A stretch of DNA of 6,305 nucleotides from Armatimonadota bacterium (lineage in GTDB: Bacteria; Armatimonadota; Armatimonadia; Armatimonadales; Armatimonadaceae), in assembly GCA_030833025.1 (NCBI GenBank), contig JAURHZ010000137.1:1-6305 (forward strand). The letters are read 5' to 3'. Made by a program: the position numbers and the translations under genes. Below the pieces are notes generated by a model. It was given only the letters and a program-made list of their open reading frames with translations, did no database searches and was not told where the DNA came from. Shown here one piece after another: positions 1 through 6,305 of the stretch; positions within the stretch are counted from its first letter, which is position 1, and the number at the start of each line of letters is the position of its first letter.

Positions 1-322
1 TATCCAGCTGTGCTAGCCGAATCTTGCGACCGGTGTCCGTTGAAACGAACATCCCACGGGACTTTGCAGTTTCTTCTGCCTTCTGCCACGCTTTGATAGC
101 TTCATCAGGTTGGTCTGCTGCACGTAGAGCATCGCCAAAACGATCCCAAGCATCTGGAACATCATCCGAAGCTTCAATGTACTGTCGCCGCAACGAAACA
201 ATAGTCAGCCGCCTCTTCGTCTCTGCATCACGCTCCCGTACGGTATCAATCCTATCCTTTGCAATTGCCCAAATGACAATGCTAAACAGAATGCCCGACA
301 GGAGCGCGAGGAATCCTTCCAC
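1..322 (-). CDS. Membrane-anchored TPR-like protein, N-terminal part (runs off left edge)
   Basis: This frame stays open from a GTG at 320-322 to the window edge, giving 107 codons with no stop. The GTG shares one base with the TAG stop of the RND gene (TAGTG), so translation is probably coupled; I see no strong Shine-Dalgarno site. It is the only plausible start: the frame is closed by a stop at 362-364 and has no ATG until residue 91. Residues 3-21 form one hydrophobic helix followed by a charged stretch (KDRIDTVRERDAETKRR), which suggests a signal anchor or membrane tether. Residues 56-84 fit a tetratricopeptide repeat: W59, G63, A65-L66, E74-A75-I76, W79 and A82 have TPR-like spacing. TPRs usually mediate protein-protein contacts, so a role as an accessory or assembly partner of the adjacent pump is possible but is inference. 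I cannot name a family. That it is a real gene is supported by the start overlap and the protein-like composition. Confidence 0.72.
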   Translation of the reverse strand, partial: MEGFLALLSGILFSIVIWAIAKDRIDTVRERDAETKRRLTIVSLRRQYIEASDDVPDAWDRFGDALRAADQPDEAIKAWQKAEETAKSRGMFVSTDTGRKIRLAQLD

Positions 323-3300
323 TAGGACTGGTTGCGCTTTCGCGAGAACAGCTGGCTGATGTCATCGAACAGCAGGTACGTACATGGAATAACGAGCAGC
401 GTCAGTAGGCCAGAGAGGATTAGGCCTCCCATGACCACGATGCCAAGGGGCTGTCTGAACTCCGAGCCACGACCCAATGCGGCAGCCACTGGCCATGCAC
501 CGAGTATCTGCGCTAGGGATGTCATAAGAATTGGGCGAAGTCGGGCCGGCCCACTTTCGAGAAGTGCCTCGAATCTGTCCATCCCTTGACGTCGCAAGTT
601 GTTCGTAAAGTCAACCAAGAGAATTGCGTTCTTGGTTACAAGCCCCATCAACATGATGACACCAATCATCGCGATGATCGAGAGTGGTTTTCCGGTAATA
701 AGAAGCCCGAGTAAGCCTCCGACCAGCGCCTGCGGAATCGAGAGCATGATGACAAGTGGATAAAGGAGGTTATCGAACAAGGCCGCCATCAGGATGTAAA
801 CGAGGCCGATTGCCAACAGGAGGGCAGAGACCATGAAGACTCCTTCCTCAGCCATTGTGTTCGCTTCACCACCCCATGAATAGGTTGCACGCCCAAAGTT
901 CAGCTTTGCCAGCTGAGGATCGATTGCCTGTTGCATATTTCCGATGACCTTGCCCGGGGCAAGATATGCCGATACCGTCACCTGGCGAAGTCTGTTACGC
1001 CGGTCAATCTTTGTAGGGCCACGATCTTCATAAATGCGGGAAATATCCCGTACACGGACTGACTGTCCGTTACGGTAACCAACAATCACATTACCAACAT
1101 CCGAAACGGACGAGCGATCCAAGTTCTGGTACTGAATACGGATATCGAATTGCTCACCATCAAGGCGAAGTTTTGATTCGATATTGCCTTCTATGGCATC
1201 CCGTAAAACACCAGCCACCTGTTGCACCGTCATTCCGTAGTCTGCAGCACGCCGCCTGTCAAGTACAATCCTGACTTCAGGCTTACTTGGCTTATAGGAA
1301 ACATCTGGGGTCAGAATTCCATCTGTCTTTAAGAGCACATCCTTTACAGCGCTTGCACGTTCAAGGAGCTCACTGAGGTCGGGGCCTGTGATGATGATCT
1401 GAACCGGCGCAGCGGTTCCTCCGAAGCCCGAAACCTCAGTTGTTTTGACATCTGCGCCAACAATGTCATTTGTCCGTGCCCGCACTAGCTCTGCAACTTC
1501 GACGTCAGACTTTCTGCGCAGCTTTGATGAATCTTTCCAGAACTGGAGTCGGTCGAGGTTACCGATTGGGTCGCTAAGGAGCAGTCTTACTTGTCCAAAA
1601 TTTGAGCCGGAGCTTGTTTGACTTTCAAATCCGCCCGTTGATGTGCTTCCAGCAGTCAGTTCAATGAAATCGATTTCAGGGATGTCACGAACGGCGAGCT
1701 CGATTTTATGAAGTGCTTCATTTGTTCTGGCAAGGCTGGAGCCCGCGGGCAATTCCACACTCAGTGAAACCTGACTTTGGTCAATACCTGGAGCAAATCG
1801 GAATCCAAGAGGAGTGCCTACAGCACCTGAAATGCTGCAAACCATAAAGGTAACCGCTGCGCCAAGACTTCCAACAATCAGTGGCTCAAGAGACTTCGTT
1901 CCTCTGAATCTGTTCACAACGAAGACGATGATTCCACCCGCGATCTGTAAGCCAACCAGTGGAAGAGCAGTTCCTAGTGCCCCGGCCCCTGCCCCAGCAC
2001 TAATCATCCAAAGAATGATATTGACCAAGGCCATGTTCCCAATGAAGATGACCGTTCCGCGATGCAGCAACGCCCATCGGAGGGTGCTACGGTACTTTGC
2101 ACTTAGGCTGTGGAAGAACGCATCAAATGCATGTGCGAACTTGCCCGCAGGTGCATCGCTGAATCCCTGCTGGTACCACTTGCTCGCTAGCATCGGTGCA
2201 AGCGTAAACGAGACCAGCAGTGAAAACAATGTCGCTACGGCTACAGTCACGCCAAAACTTCTAAAGAACTGACCAACGATGCCTCCCATGAAGGCAACAG
2301 GGACAAACACCACGACATCCACGAGGGTGATCGTAAGTGCAGCAAGTCCAATCTCACCACGACCTTTCAATGCAGCTTCATCCGGAGGATAACCGAGTGC
2401 CAAGAACTTGTAAATGTTTTCAAGGACAACGATGGAGTCATCCACGAGAATTCCAACCGCAAGGGAAAGGCCTAGCAGGGTCATCGAGTTTAGGGTGAAA
2501 CCTAATGCCTGCATCACAAGGAATGTGGAGACAATCGATGTTGGAATAGCAATCGCTACAATCATTGTTCCGCGGAGATTATGGAGGAACAGATAAACGA
2601 TCAAAACCGCGAGCACTGCACCAATCAACAATGTGTGCTGGACATCCAGAAGATTTTCTTCAACTTCCTTGGCCTGATTGCTGGTTGTCGTGATCTCGAT
2701 GTCAGCAGGCAAGATCACCTTTGCATCTGCGAGTTGCTTTTCTATACCGCGTGCGATGTCGACTGTGTTTCCGCCGCTGATTTTCTGTACCGAGAGTGTA
2801 ACGGTATCGGTCGAATCGGCAACGTTTCCACTTGGGTCACGCTTTGCAAGCGCCGCACTTTCTGTACGCTCACGTGCCGCATCACGTACAATTGCAATAT
2901 CCTTTAGTCGAATCGACTTTGGTCCACTTGGGAGCTGCGCTGTAAATTCAAGGTCTGCAAGTTCAGCTGCATCTTTGAATTCGCCGACTACACGCACTGC
3001 ATAATCACGTACCGATTCAGTAACGCGACCTGCTGGGAGGTTAAGGTTTTGTGCGCGTATTGCACTAACCACATCGGATACGGTGAGACCCAACGAATCG
3101 AGCTTGCCACGATTGAGTTGAATACCGATTTCCCGTTTATCACCACCGATTACGTTGACTGCCGCGACGCCTGCAACTTGGCTAAGCCGATCCTTGATTG
3201 TTCTGTCGCAGAGGTCTCGGATCTCACGCGAGTCGCGCCCTGACTTTGACCGGACTGCAAGGAACATAATGGGGGCAGACCCTGTATCGAATTTACCAAT

Positions 3301-3681
3301 CAGGGGGACATCTGCAGCCTGAGGGAGCGCACGCCGAACCGAATCAACCTTTGACCGTACATCTGCGGCGGCTGTATCGACATCTACTCCAAGCTGAAAC
3401 TCAATCGCAACAATCGAAATGCCTTGTTGCGAGACGCTGGTTACATTCTTAATTCCGTTGACGCTAAATACAGCATCCTCAATAGGCTTTGAGATGAGGG
3501 TTTCGATTTCACCGGGACCTGCGCCTGGATAGACCGTGCTTACCGATATGAATGGAAAGTCGATGCGTGGGTCTTGTTCCGCAGGCATTTTGAACAGTCC
3601 TTGAAGTCCTAGGATAGTCAGGACCGCAAAGAGCATCAAAATGGCGATTGGGCGCTTGATACTGAGCTGTGTCAGGGACAT
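322..3681 (-). CDS. RND family efflux transporter, HAE-1 type (AcrB/MexB-like), with extra TM helices
   Basis: This 1119-residue inner-membrane pump is slightly longer than the usual 1020-1060. It is expected to export hydrophobic or amphiphilic compounds in exchange for protons, as a trimer docked to the adaptor encoded upstream. TM1 is at residues 11-30, the first periplasmic domain at about 31-345, TM2-TM6 at 349-500, an amphipathic segment near 513-537, the second periplasmic domain at about 628-945, and the last five helices at 946-1105. The proton-relay residues are present: D414-D415 in GILVDDSIVVLENI, K1017 in GLVTKNAILLVDF, and R1047 and T1054 in RLRPILMT, matching AcrB D407, D408, K940, R971 and T978. 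The double Asp argues for HAE-1 rather than a metal-exporting pump. The TM7 region (about 541-627) contains three hydrophobic segments instead of one. The ATG lies 3 bp after the adaptor stop, with GAAGGG (3692-3697) 10 nt upstream. The substrate cannot be read from the sequence. Confidence 0.96.
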   Translation of the reverse strand: MSLTQLSIKRPIAILMLFAVLTILGLQGLFKMPAEQDPRIDFPFISVSTVYPGAGPGEIETLISKPIEDAVFSVNGIKNVTSVSQQGISIVAIEFQLGVDVDTAAADVRSKVDSVRRALPQAADVPLIGKFDTGSAPIMFLAVRSKSGRDSREIRDLCDRTIKDRLSQVAGVAAVNVIGGDKREIGIQLNRGKLDSLGLTVSDVVSAIRAQNLNLPAGRVTESVRDYAVRVVGEFKDAAELADLEFTAQLPSGPKSIRLKDIAIVRDAARERTESAALAKRDPSGNVADSTDTVTLSVQKISGGNTVDIARGIEKQLADAKVILPADIEITTTSNQAKEVEENLLDVQHTLLIGAVLAVLIVYLFLHNLRGTMIVAIAIPTSIVSTFLVMQALGFTLNSMTLLGLSLAVGILVDDSIVVLENIYKFLALGYPPDEAALKGRGEIGLAALTITLVDVVVFVPVAFMGGIVGQFFRSFGVTVAVATLFSLLVSFTLAPMLASKWYQQGFSDAPAGKFAHAFDAFFHSLSAKYRSTLRWALLHRGTVIFIGNMALVNIILWMISAGAGAGALGTALPLVGLQIAGGIIVFVVNRFRGTKSLEPLIVGSLGAAVTFMVCSISGAVGTPLGFRFAPGIDQSQVSLSVELPAGSSLARTNEALHKIELAVRDIPEIDFIELTAGSTSTGGFESQTSSGSNFGQVRLLLSDPIGNLDRLQFWKDSSKLRRKSDVEVAELVRARTNDIVGADVKTTEVSGFGGTAAPVQIIITGPDLSELLERASAVKDVLLKTDGILTPDVSYKPSKPEVRIVLDRRRAADYGMTVQQVAGVLRDAIEGNIESKLRLDGEQFDIRIQYQNLDRSSVSDVGNVIVGYRNGQSVRVRDISRIYEDRGPTKIDRRNRLRQVTVSAYLAPGKVIGNMQQAIDPQLAKLNFGRATYSWGGEANTMAEEGVFMVSALLLAIGLVYILMAALFDNLLYPLVIMLSIPQALVGGLLGLLITGKPLSIIAMIGVIMLMGLVTKNAILLVDFTNNLRRQGMDRFEALLESGPARLRPILMTSLAQILGAWPVAAALGRGSEFRQPLGIVVMGGLILSGLLTLLVIPCTYLLFDDISQLFSRKRNQS

Positions 3682-3684
3682 TGA

Positions 3685-5193
3685 TTATTGGCCCTTCGGG
3701 ATACGGACAGCAGAACCATCGGAGAGGTTGCCAGTTCCATTAATGACAACGACTTCGTCGGGTTCGATACCCGATACGGCGCATGTCTCTGCATTCTGGT
3801 AGAGGACTTTTACGACTTTGAGCTTTGCTGTTTCGTTTTCGACAACGTAGACGTAGGTGGAGCCATCGGTCTTTGTTACCAATGCAGATTTCTGGATTCC
3901 CGTAGCAGTAAGCTTTCGGATTTGAATATTTGCTGTTGCGTACATACCGGACCGTACATCGTTGATGTTGCCTGCGATGCTAAGCCGTACTCGATAGTTT
4001 CTTGAGTTCTGTTCTGCGACCGACGAAATGTTTACGACGGTTGCCGGCAAAGATCTACTGACACCGCTTACTTCAAGGATTGCTTGTGTTCCTAAGCGTA
4101 CTTTGCTGACATCGCTTTCCGGAACACTTGCTTCAAACACAAGCGTTCCTTCAGGAACCACTTGCACAATTGGATTTCCAACCGAGATTGACTGTCCCGG
4201 TTCAGCGATCCGCTTTGATACCCGTCCGGACATCGTGGCTCGTACTGTGCACTCAGCAAGCGATTGTCGTGCCTGTGCGACAGATGCTGCGGCATTTGCA
4301 GCCGATGCTTTTGCTTGTGAGAGTGCTGCCGTTGCTTGAGAAAGTGCGGCTTTCGCGGCAGCGACATCATCTTCCTTGATGTTGGATGTAATGGAGCTTG
4401 TCTTCGCTAGACGTACTGCTTGTTCAGCCCGACGAACAACGAGTTCTGCTTGCTTAATTGACTCGGCACGGCCCCCGGTCCGTACTAGATCCAGCTGTGC
4501 GGTCGCGGAGCGTAGTGTTGCTGTCGCAACTGCCTCACCATTTACGGCTTGATCTAATTGGGACTGGGATGCAGCGCCTTCACGAACAAGGCTTTCGTAA
4601 CGTTTTCGGTCCGCGGAGGCCTTGACTAAATTTGCTTCAGCTTGTGCAACACTACTTTCGGCTGCGATTATTTCTTGCGTACGCTGTGGCCGCCGGGCAA
4701 CCTCTAGCTGTTCCTTTGCAATAGAAAGGGCATCCTCAGCGTCACGAACACCGACATCGCCCGTCGTCACTTGCGACTCAAGTGAGCGCTTTGCCTGATT
4801 GAGGCGTAGTTTGGCAACGTTTACATTTGCTTCAGACTGCAAAATGGCTGCAGCGGCACTCCTTTGTAGTGCAGTCGCACCTGCGAGTGCAATCTCGAAA
4901 TCTTTGGTTTCAATCGTGGCGACCACTTGGCCTGCGGTAAGCATCTGACCTTCAGTGACATTAACTGATGCGAGGCGGCCACCAATACGTGGTGCAACCT
5001 CGTACACATTGAGCGCCTTTACAGAACCGCTTACCGAAACAGCGTCTGTAAAAGTCCCAGACTTGGCATTTTCAACCTGGACGGGGACACTTACACGTGC
5101 CACGTTGCTGGCATCCGTTTGCTTTGCAGGTGCAGAACACCCAGCGATGCCACCGCACAACATCAGGAAAAGAAGCGAACGCTCTACACGCAT
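3685..5193 (-). CDS. RND efflux periplasmic adaptor subunit (HlyD/AcrA family lipoprotein)
   Basis: This 502-residue membrane-fusion protein links the RND pump to an outer-membrane channel. The N-terminus is a lipoprotein signal: R2 and R5, a hydrophobic core at 7-16, then lipobox I-A-G with acylated Cys19. Two lipoyl half-motifs (about 62-98 and 316-347, each with a G-R/G-V turn and a GQ motif) flank a long coiled-coil hairpin at about 102-315. At its centre R198, L202 and S209 have the spacing of the RLS motif through which AcrA docks TolC. A beta-barrel (about 350-425) and a membrane-proximal domain (about 426-502) complete the usual order. I chose the ATG at 5191-5193 because AAGGTGG (5199-5205) lies 5 nt upstream and it starts the signal peptide exactly. 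A TTG 17 codons further up has no ribosome site and would place the hairpin inside the coding sequence. The pump gene follows after 3 bp, so the two are co-expressed. Confidence 0.95.
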   Translation of the reverse strand: MRVERSLLFLMLCGGIAGCSAPAKQTDASNVARVSVPVQVENAKSGTFTDAVSVSGSVKALNVYEVAPRIGGRLASVNVTEGQMLTAGQVVATIETKDFEIALAGATALQRSAAAAILQSEANVNVAKLRLNQAKRSLESQVTTGDVGVRDAEDALSIAKEQLEVARRPQRTQEIIAAESSVAQAEANLVKASADRKRYESLVREGAASQSQLDQAVNGEAVATATLRSATAQLDLVRTGGRAESIKQAELVVRRAEQAVRLAKTSSITSNIKEDDVAAAKAALSQATAALSQAKASAANAAASVAQARQSLAECTVRATMSGRVSKRIAEPGQSISVGNPIVQVVPEGTLVFEASVPESDVSKVRLGTQAILEVSGVSRSLPATVVNISSVAEQNSRNYRVRLSIAGNINDVRSGMYATANIQIRKLTATGIQKSALVTKTDGSTYVYVVENETAKLKVVKVLYQNAETCAVSGIEPDEVVVINGTGNLSDGSAVRIPKGQ

Positions 5194-5198
5194 AATAT

Positions 5199-5205
5199 CC
5201 ACCTT
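5199..5205 (-). promoter_or_regulatory. Ribosome binding site of the adaptor gene
   Basis: On the minus strand AAGGTGG stands 5 nt before the ATG at 5193. It is a good Shine-Dalgarno match and decides the start codon in favour of this ATG over the in-frame upstream TTG at 5242-5244. Confidence 0.75.
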
Positions 5206-5214
5206 ACACACGCC

Positions 5215-5239
5215 AAGGGCATCTACTGGAGATGCCCTT
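5215..5239 (-). terminator. Perfect 10-bp hairpin between dnaN and the efflux operon (possible dnaN terminator)
   Basis: Arms AAGGGCATCT (5215-5224) and AGATGCCCTT (5230-5239) are exact reverse complements around a 5-nt loop. The hairpin starts 44 nt after the dnaN stop and ends 21 nt before the adaptor ATG. Neither strand has a T-tract after the stem, so it is not a classical intrinsic terminator. It could be a U-less terminator or attenuator, an mRNA-stabilising 3' structure for dnaN, or a protein-binding dyad in the efflux leader. The structure is certain from the bases; its function is inferred. Confidence 0.5.
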
Positions 5240-5249
5240 ACCAAACCAG

Positions 5250-5260
5250 TTACTTAGTAA
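5250..5260. promoter_or_regulatory. 11-bp palindrome TTACTTAGTAA, candidate operator
   Basis: Five-base arms TTACT and AGTAA surround a central T in the AT-rich part of the gap. A further TTACT occurs at 5274-5278. Efflux operons are often controlled by TetR- or MarR-type repressors that bind short palindromes like this, but no regulator gene is in the window and no convincing -35/-10 pair is visible nearby. The best -10-like hexamer on the minus strand is AATAAT at 5270-5275, without a matching -35. The match could be chance in AT-rich sequence. Confidence 0.25.
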
Positions 5261-5283
5261 TGCACACAAATTATTACTATGTA

Positions 5284-6305
5284 TCAGATTACCTGCATTG
5301 GCATCAAAACGCATAGATAAGCTGGTCGGTTCCCACCAACGGGCCGAATGACGCCAGGTCGTAACGGTTCAGTCATTTCCAGTGCGACACCTTCAGCATC
5401 GATTGCATTGAGTGCATCCGCCAAGTACTTGGCATTAAACGCAATGGCAATATCTGCACCTTCGCGAGCAACTTCGATTTCATCTCGACCGCTCCCAATC
5501 GTGCCGCTTTCTGCTGTCAGTGCCAGCTGATCACCTTGGGTTTCCAGAACGACACGTTGAGCGTTTTCCTTGGCAACGATGGCAACACGCTTGACGCTGG
5601 CGATGAAGTCGCTTCGGTCAATGGTAAGTTTTCGGTCGTAGTTTTGTGGAATAACGCGCTCGTAATTCGGGAACTGACCATCAATCAGCTGGGTGATCAT
5701 CGTCGTCGTGTCAACCCTGAAGCGGCCATCCAAACCAGCAACCGTTGCCGCATCGGTGTCTTTGTCATCTGCACGCTTACGGAATTCAAAGCGTGCCTGT
5801 CCATTTGCAAGGACAACTTGAACGGCATCATCGTCACCGGCAAGGCGAAGAACCTCATTCATCGCGCGTGCTGGCACGACTGCATTTCCTGCACCATCGC
5901 CGCTCGCCACTTCACCTTCGGTGACTGCAAGGCGGTGCGTATCTGTTGCAACAAGCTTGATGGCTGTCCCATCAAATTTGAGGAGGACACCCGTCAGAAT
6001 GACGCGGGTTTCATCGGTGGAAACTGCAAAGTTGACTTCCTTAATTAGTGATTTAAGGAGTCCTCCGGCGATGGTGAACGATGCAATATGATCGACTTCT
6101 GGTGGTGCTGGAAACTCATCTGGTGAGAGACCAAGGAGTTCGTAGTTGGAGCGACCACAGCGAACAGATGTTTTTGCCTTAACGTCTGGTCTGTCAAGGA
6201 CGACATCGCTTTCAGCAAAAGCACCAAGCATTTCTGTAAACAGCTTTGCAGGAAAGGTAAAGCCTGGTTGATCACCATCATCAAAACCAAATGAAATCCG
6301 GGAGC
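5284..6305 (-). CDS. dnaN: DNA polymerase III beta sliding clamp, lacking the N-terminus (runs off right edge)
   Basis: The clamp dimer encircles DNA and tethers DNA polymerase III and many repair proteins. The frame is open to the window edge, giving 339 codons plus stop. An ATG at 6229-6231 is internal: the sequence upstream of it (QPGFTFPAKLF) aligns with the family's domain I segment PGATTVPARKF of E. coli, so roughly the first 50 residues are missing. Family hallmarks are CGRSNYEL, the ATDTHRLAV strand, the LIDGQFPNYERVIP segment, NAKYLADAL, and the C-terminal YLCVLMPMQVI, which matches the usual MPM(R)-L ending near the partner-binding pocket. Against E. coli DnaN the visible part is about 20 residues too long; the extra residues sit in domain II (RKRADDKDTD through about RFRVD), just before LIDGQFPNYE. 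The TGA stop is followed by a 90-bp gap and then an efflux operon rather than recF. It is probably essential and constitutively expressed. Confidence 0.96.
   Translation of the reverse strand, partial: SRISFGFDDGDQPGFTFPAKLFTEMLGAFAESDVVLDRPDVKAKTSVRCGRSNYELLGLSPDEFPAPPEVDHIASFTIAGGLLKSLIKEVNFAVSTDETRVILTGVLLKFDGTAIKLVATDTHRLAVTEGEVASGDGAGNAVVPARAMNEVLRLAGDDDAVQVVLANGQARFEFRKRADDKDTDAATVAGLDGRFRVDTTTMITQLIDGQFPNYERVIPQNYDRKLTIDRSDFIASVKRVAIVAKENAQRVVLETQGDQLALTAESGTIGSGRDEIEVAREGADIAIAFNAKYLADALNAIDAEGVALEMTEPLRPGVIRPVGGNRPAYLCVLMPMQVI

Noticed and set aside
13..201. A 62-codon minus-strand frame beginning with ATG at the left end.
   Set aside because: It is out of frame with the coupled GTG gene, whose product has a clear TM helix and a TPR-like repeat; this frame shows neither.
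1814..2272. A 152-codon open frame on the plus strand opposite the TM7 region of the RND gene.
   Set aside because: It is antisense to conserved transporter coding sequence and its composition mirrors the codons of the other strand.
4092..4370. A 92-codon minus-strand frame inside the adaptor gene.
   Set aside because: It lies entirely inside the coiled-coil and lipoyl coding region in another frame, and its Gln/His-rich product is a typical shadow of Ala/Gln repeats.
5194..5244. A 17-codon N-terminal extension of the adaptor from a TTG at 5242-5244.
   Set aside because: It has no ribosome site, disrupts the lipoprotein signal peptide, and covers the hairpin; the ATG at 5193 has a good AAGGTGG site.
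5258..5266. TAATGCACA resembles a DnaA box (one mismatch to TTWTNCACA).
   Set aside because: It is a single degenerate copy in an AT-rich gap of 90 bp with no cluster, so there is no support for an origin.
5270..5298. A sigma-70 promoter for the efflux operon using AATAAT as the -10.
   Set aside because: No acceptable -35 hexamer occurs 16-18 bp upstream on the minus strand, so no promoter is called.
5536..6048. A 170-codon open frame on the plus strand opposite dnaN.
   Set aside because: It is antisense to an unmistakable clamp gene, is rich in Cys and Asn with no recognisable fold, and is best explained as a shadow.

Overview
The window shows part of a chromosome from a Gram-negative-type (diderm) bacterium of roughly 50% G+C. 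The lipoprotein-anchored periplasmic adaptor and the RND pump imply an outer membrane. Nothing here fixes the phylum. The style of the RND and clamp proteins made me think of Armatimonadota-like or other deep-branching diderm lineages, but that is a weak impression. No RNA gene, mobile element, CRISPR array or transfer signature is visible.

All genes lie on the minus strand, so they are transcribed from right to left. From the right edge they are: (1) dnaN, the DNA polymerase III beta sliding clamp, lacking its N-terminus (5284-6305); (2) a 90-bp gap holding a perfect 10-bp hairpin and an 11-bp palindrome (5194-5283); (3) a lipoprotein periplasmic adaptor of the HlyD/AcrA type (3685-5193); (4) a complete HAE-1-type RND inner-membrane transporter (322-3681), 3 bp after the adaptor; (5) the start of a gene for a membrane-anchored protein with a TPR-like repeat (1-322). 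Its GTG start overlaps the transporter stop codon by one base, and it runs off the left edge.

The adaptor, transporter and TPR-like gene look like one translationally coupled operon. Adaptor and transporter should form a proton-driven tripartite efflux pump with a TolC-like outer-membrane channel. No channel gene lies in the window, although the adaptor keeps the R-L-S tip motif used to dock TolC. The TPR-like protein may be an accessory or assembly factor, or only a passenger; its role is unknown.

The main oddities are an insertion of about 60 residues in the transporter that appears to add two transmembrane helices at TM7, a very long adaptor coiled-coil hairpin, an insertion of about 20 residues in domain II of the clamp, and the placement of dnaN directly upstream of an efflux operon. 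I do not see a clearly new system; the extra RND helices and the coupled TPR-like gene deserve follow-up most.
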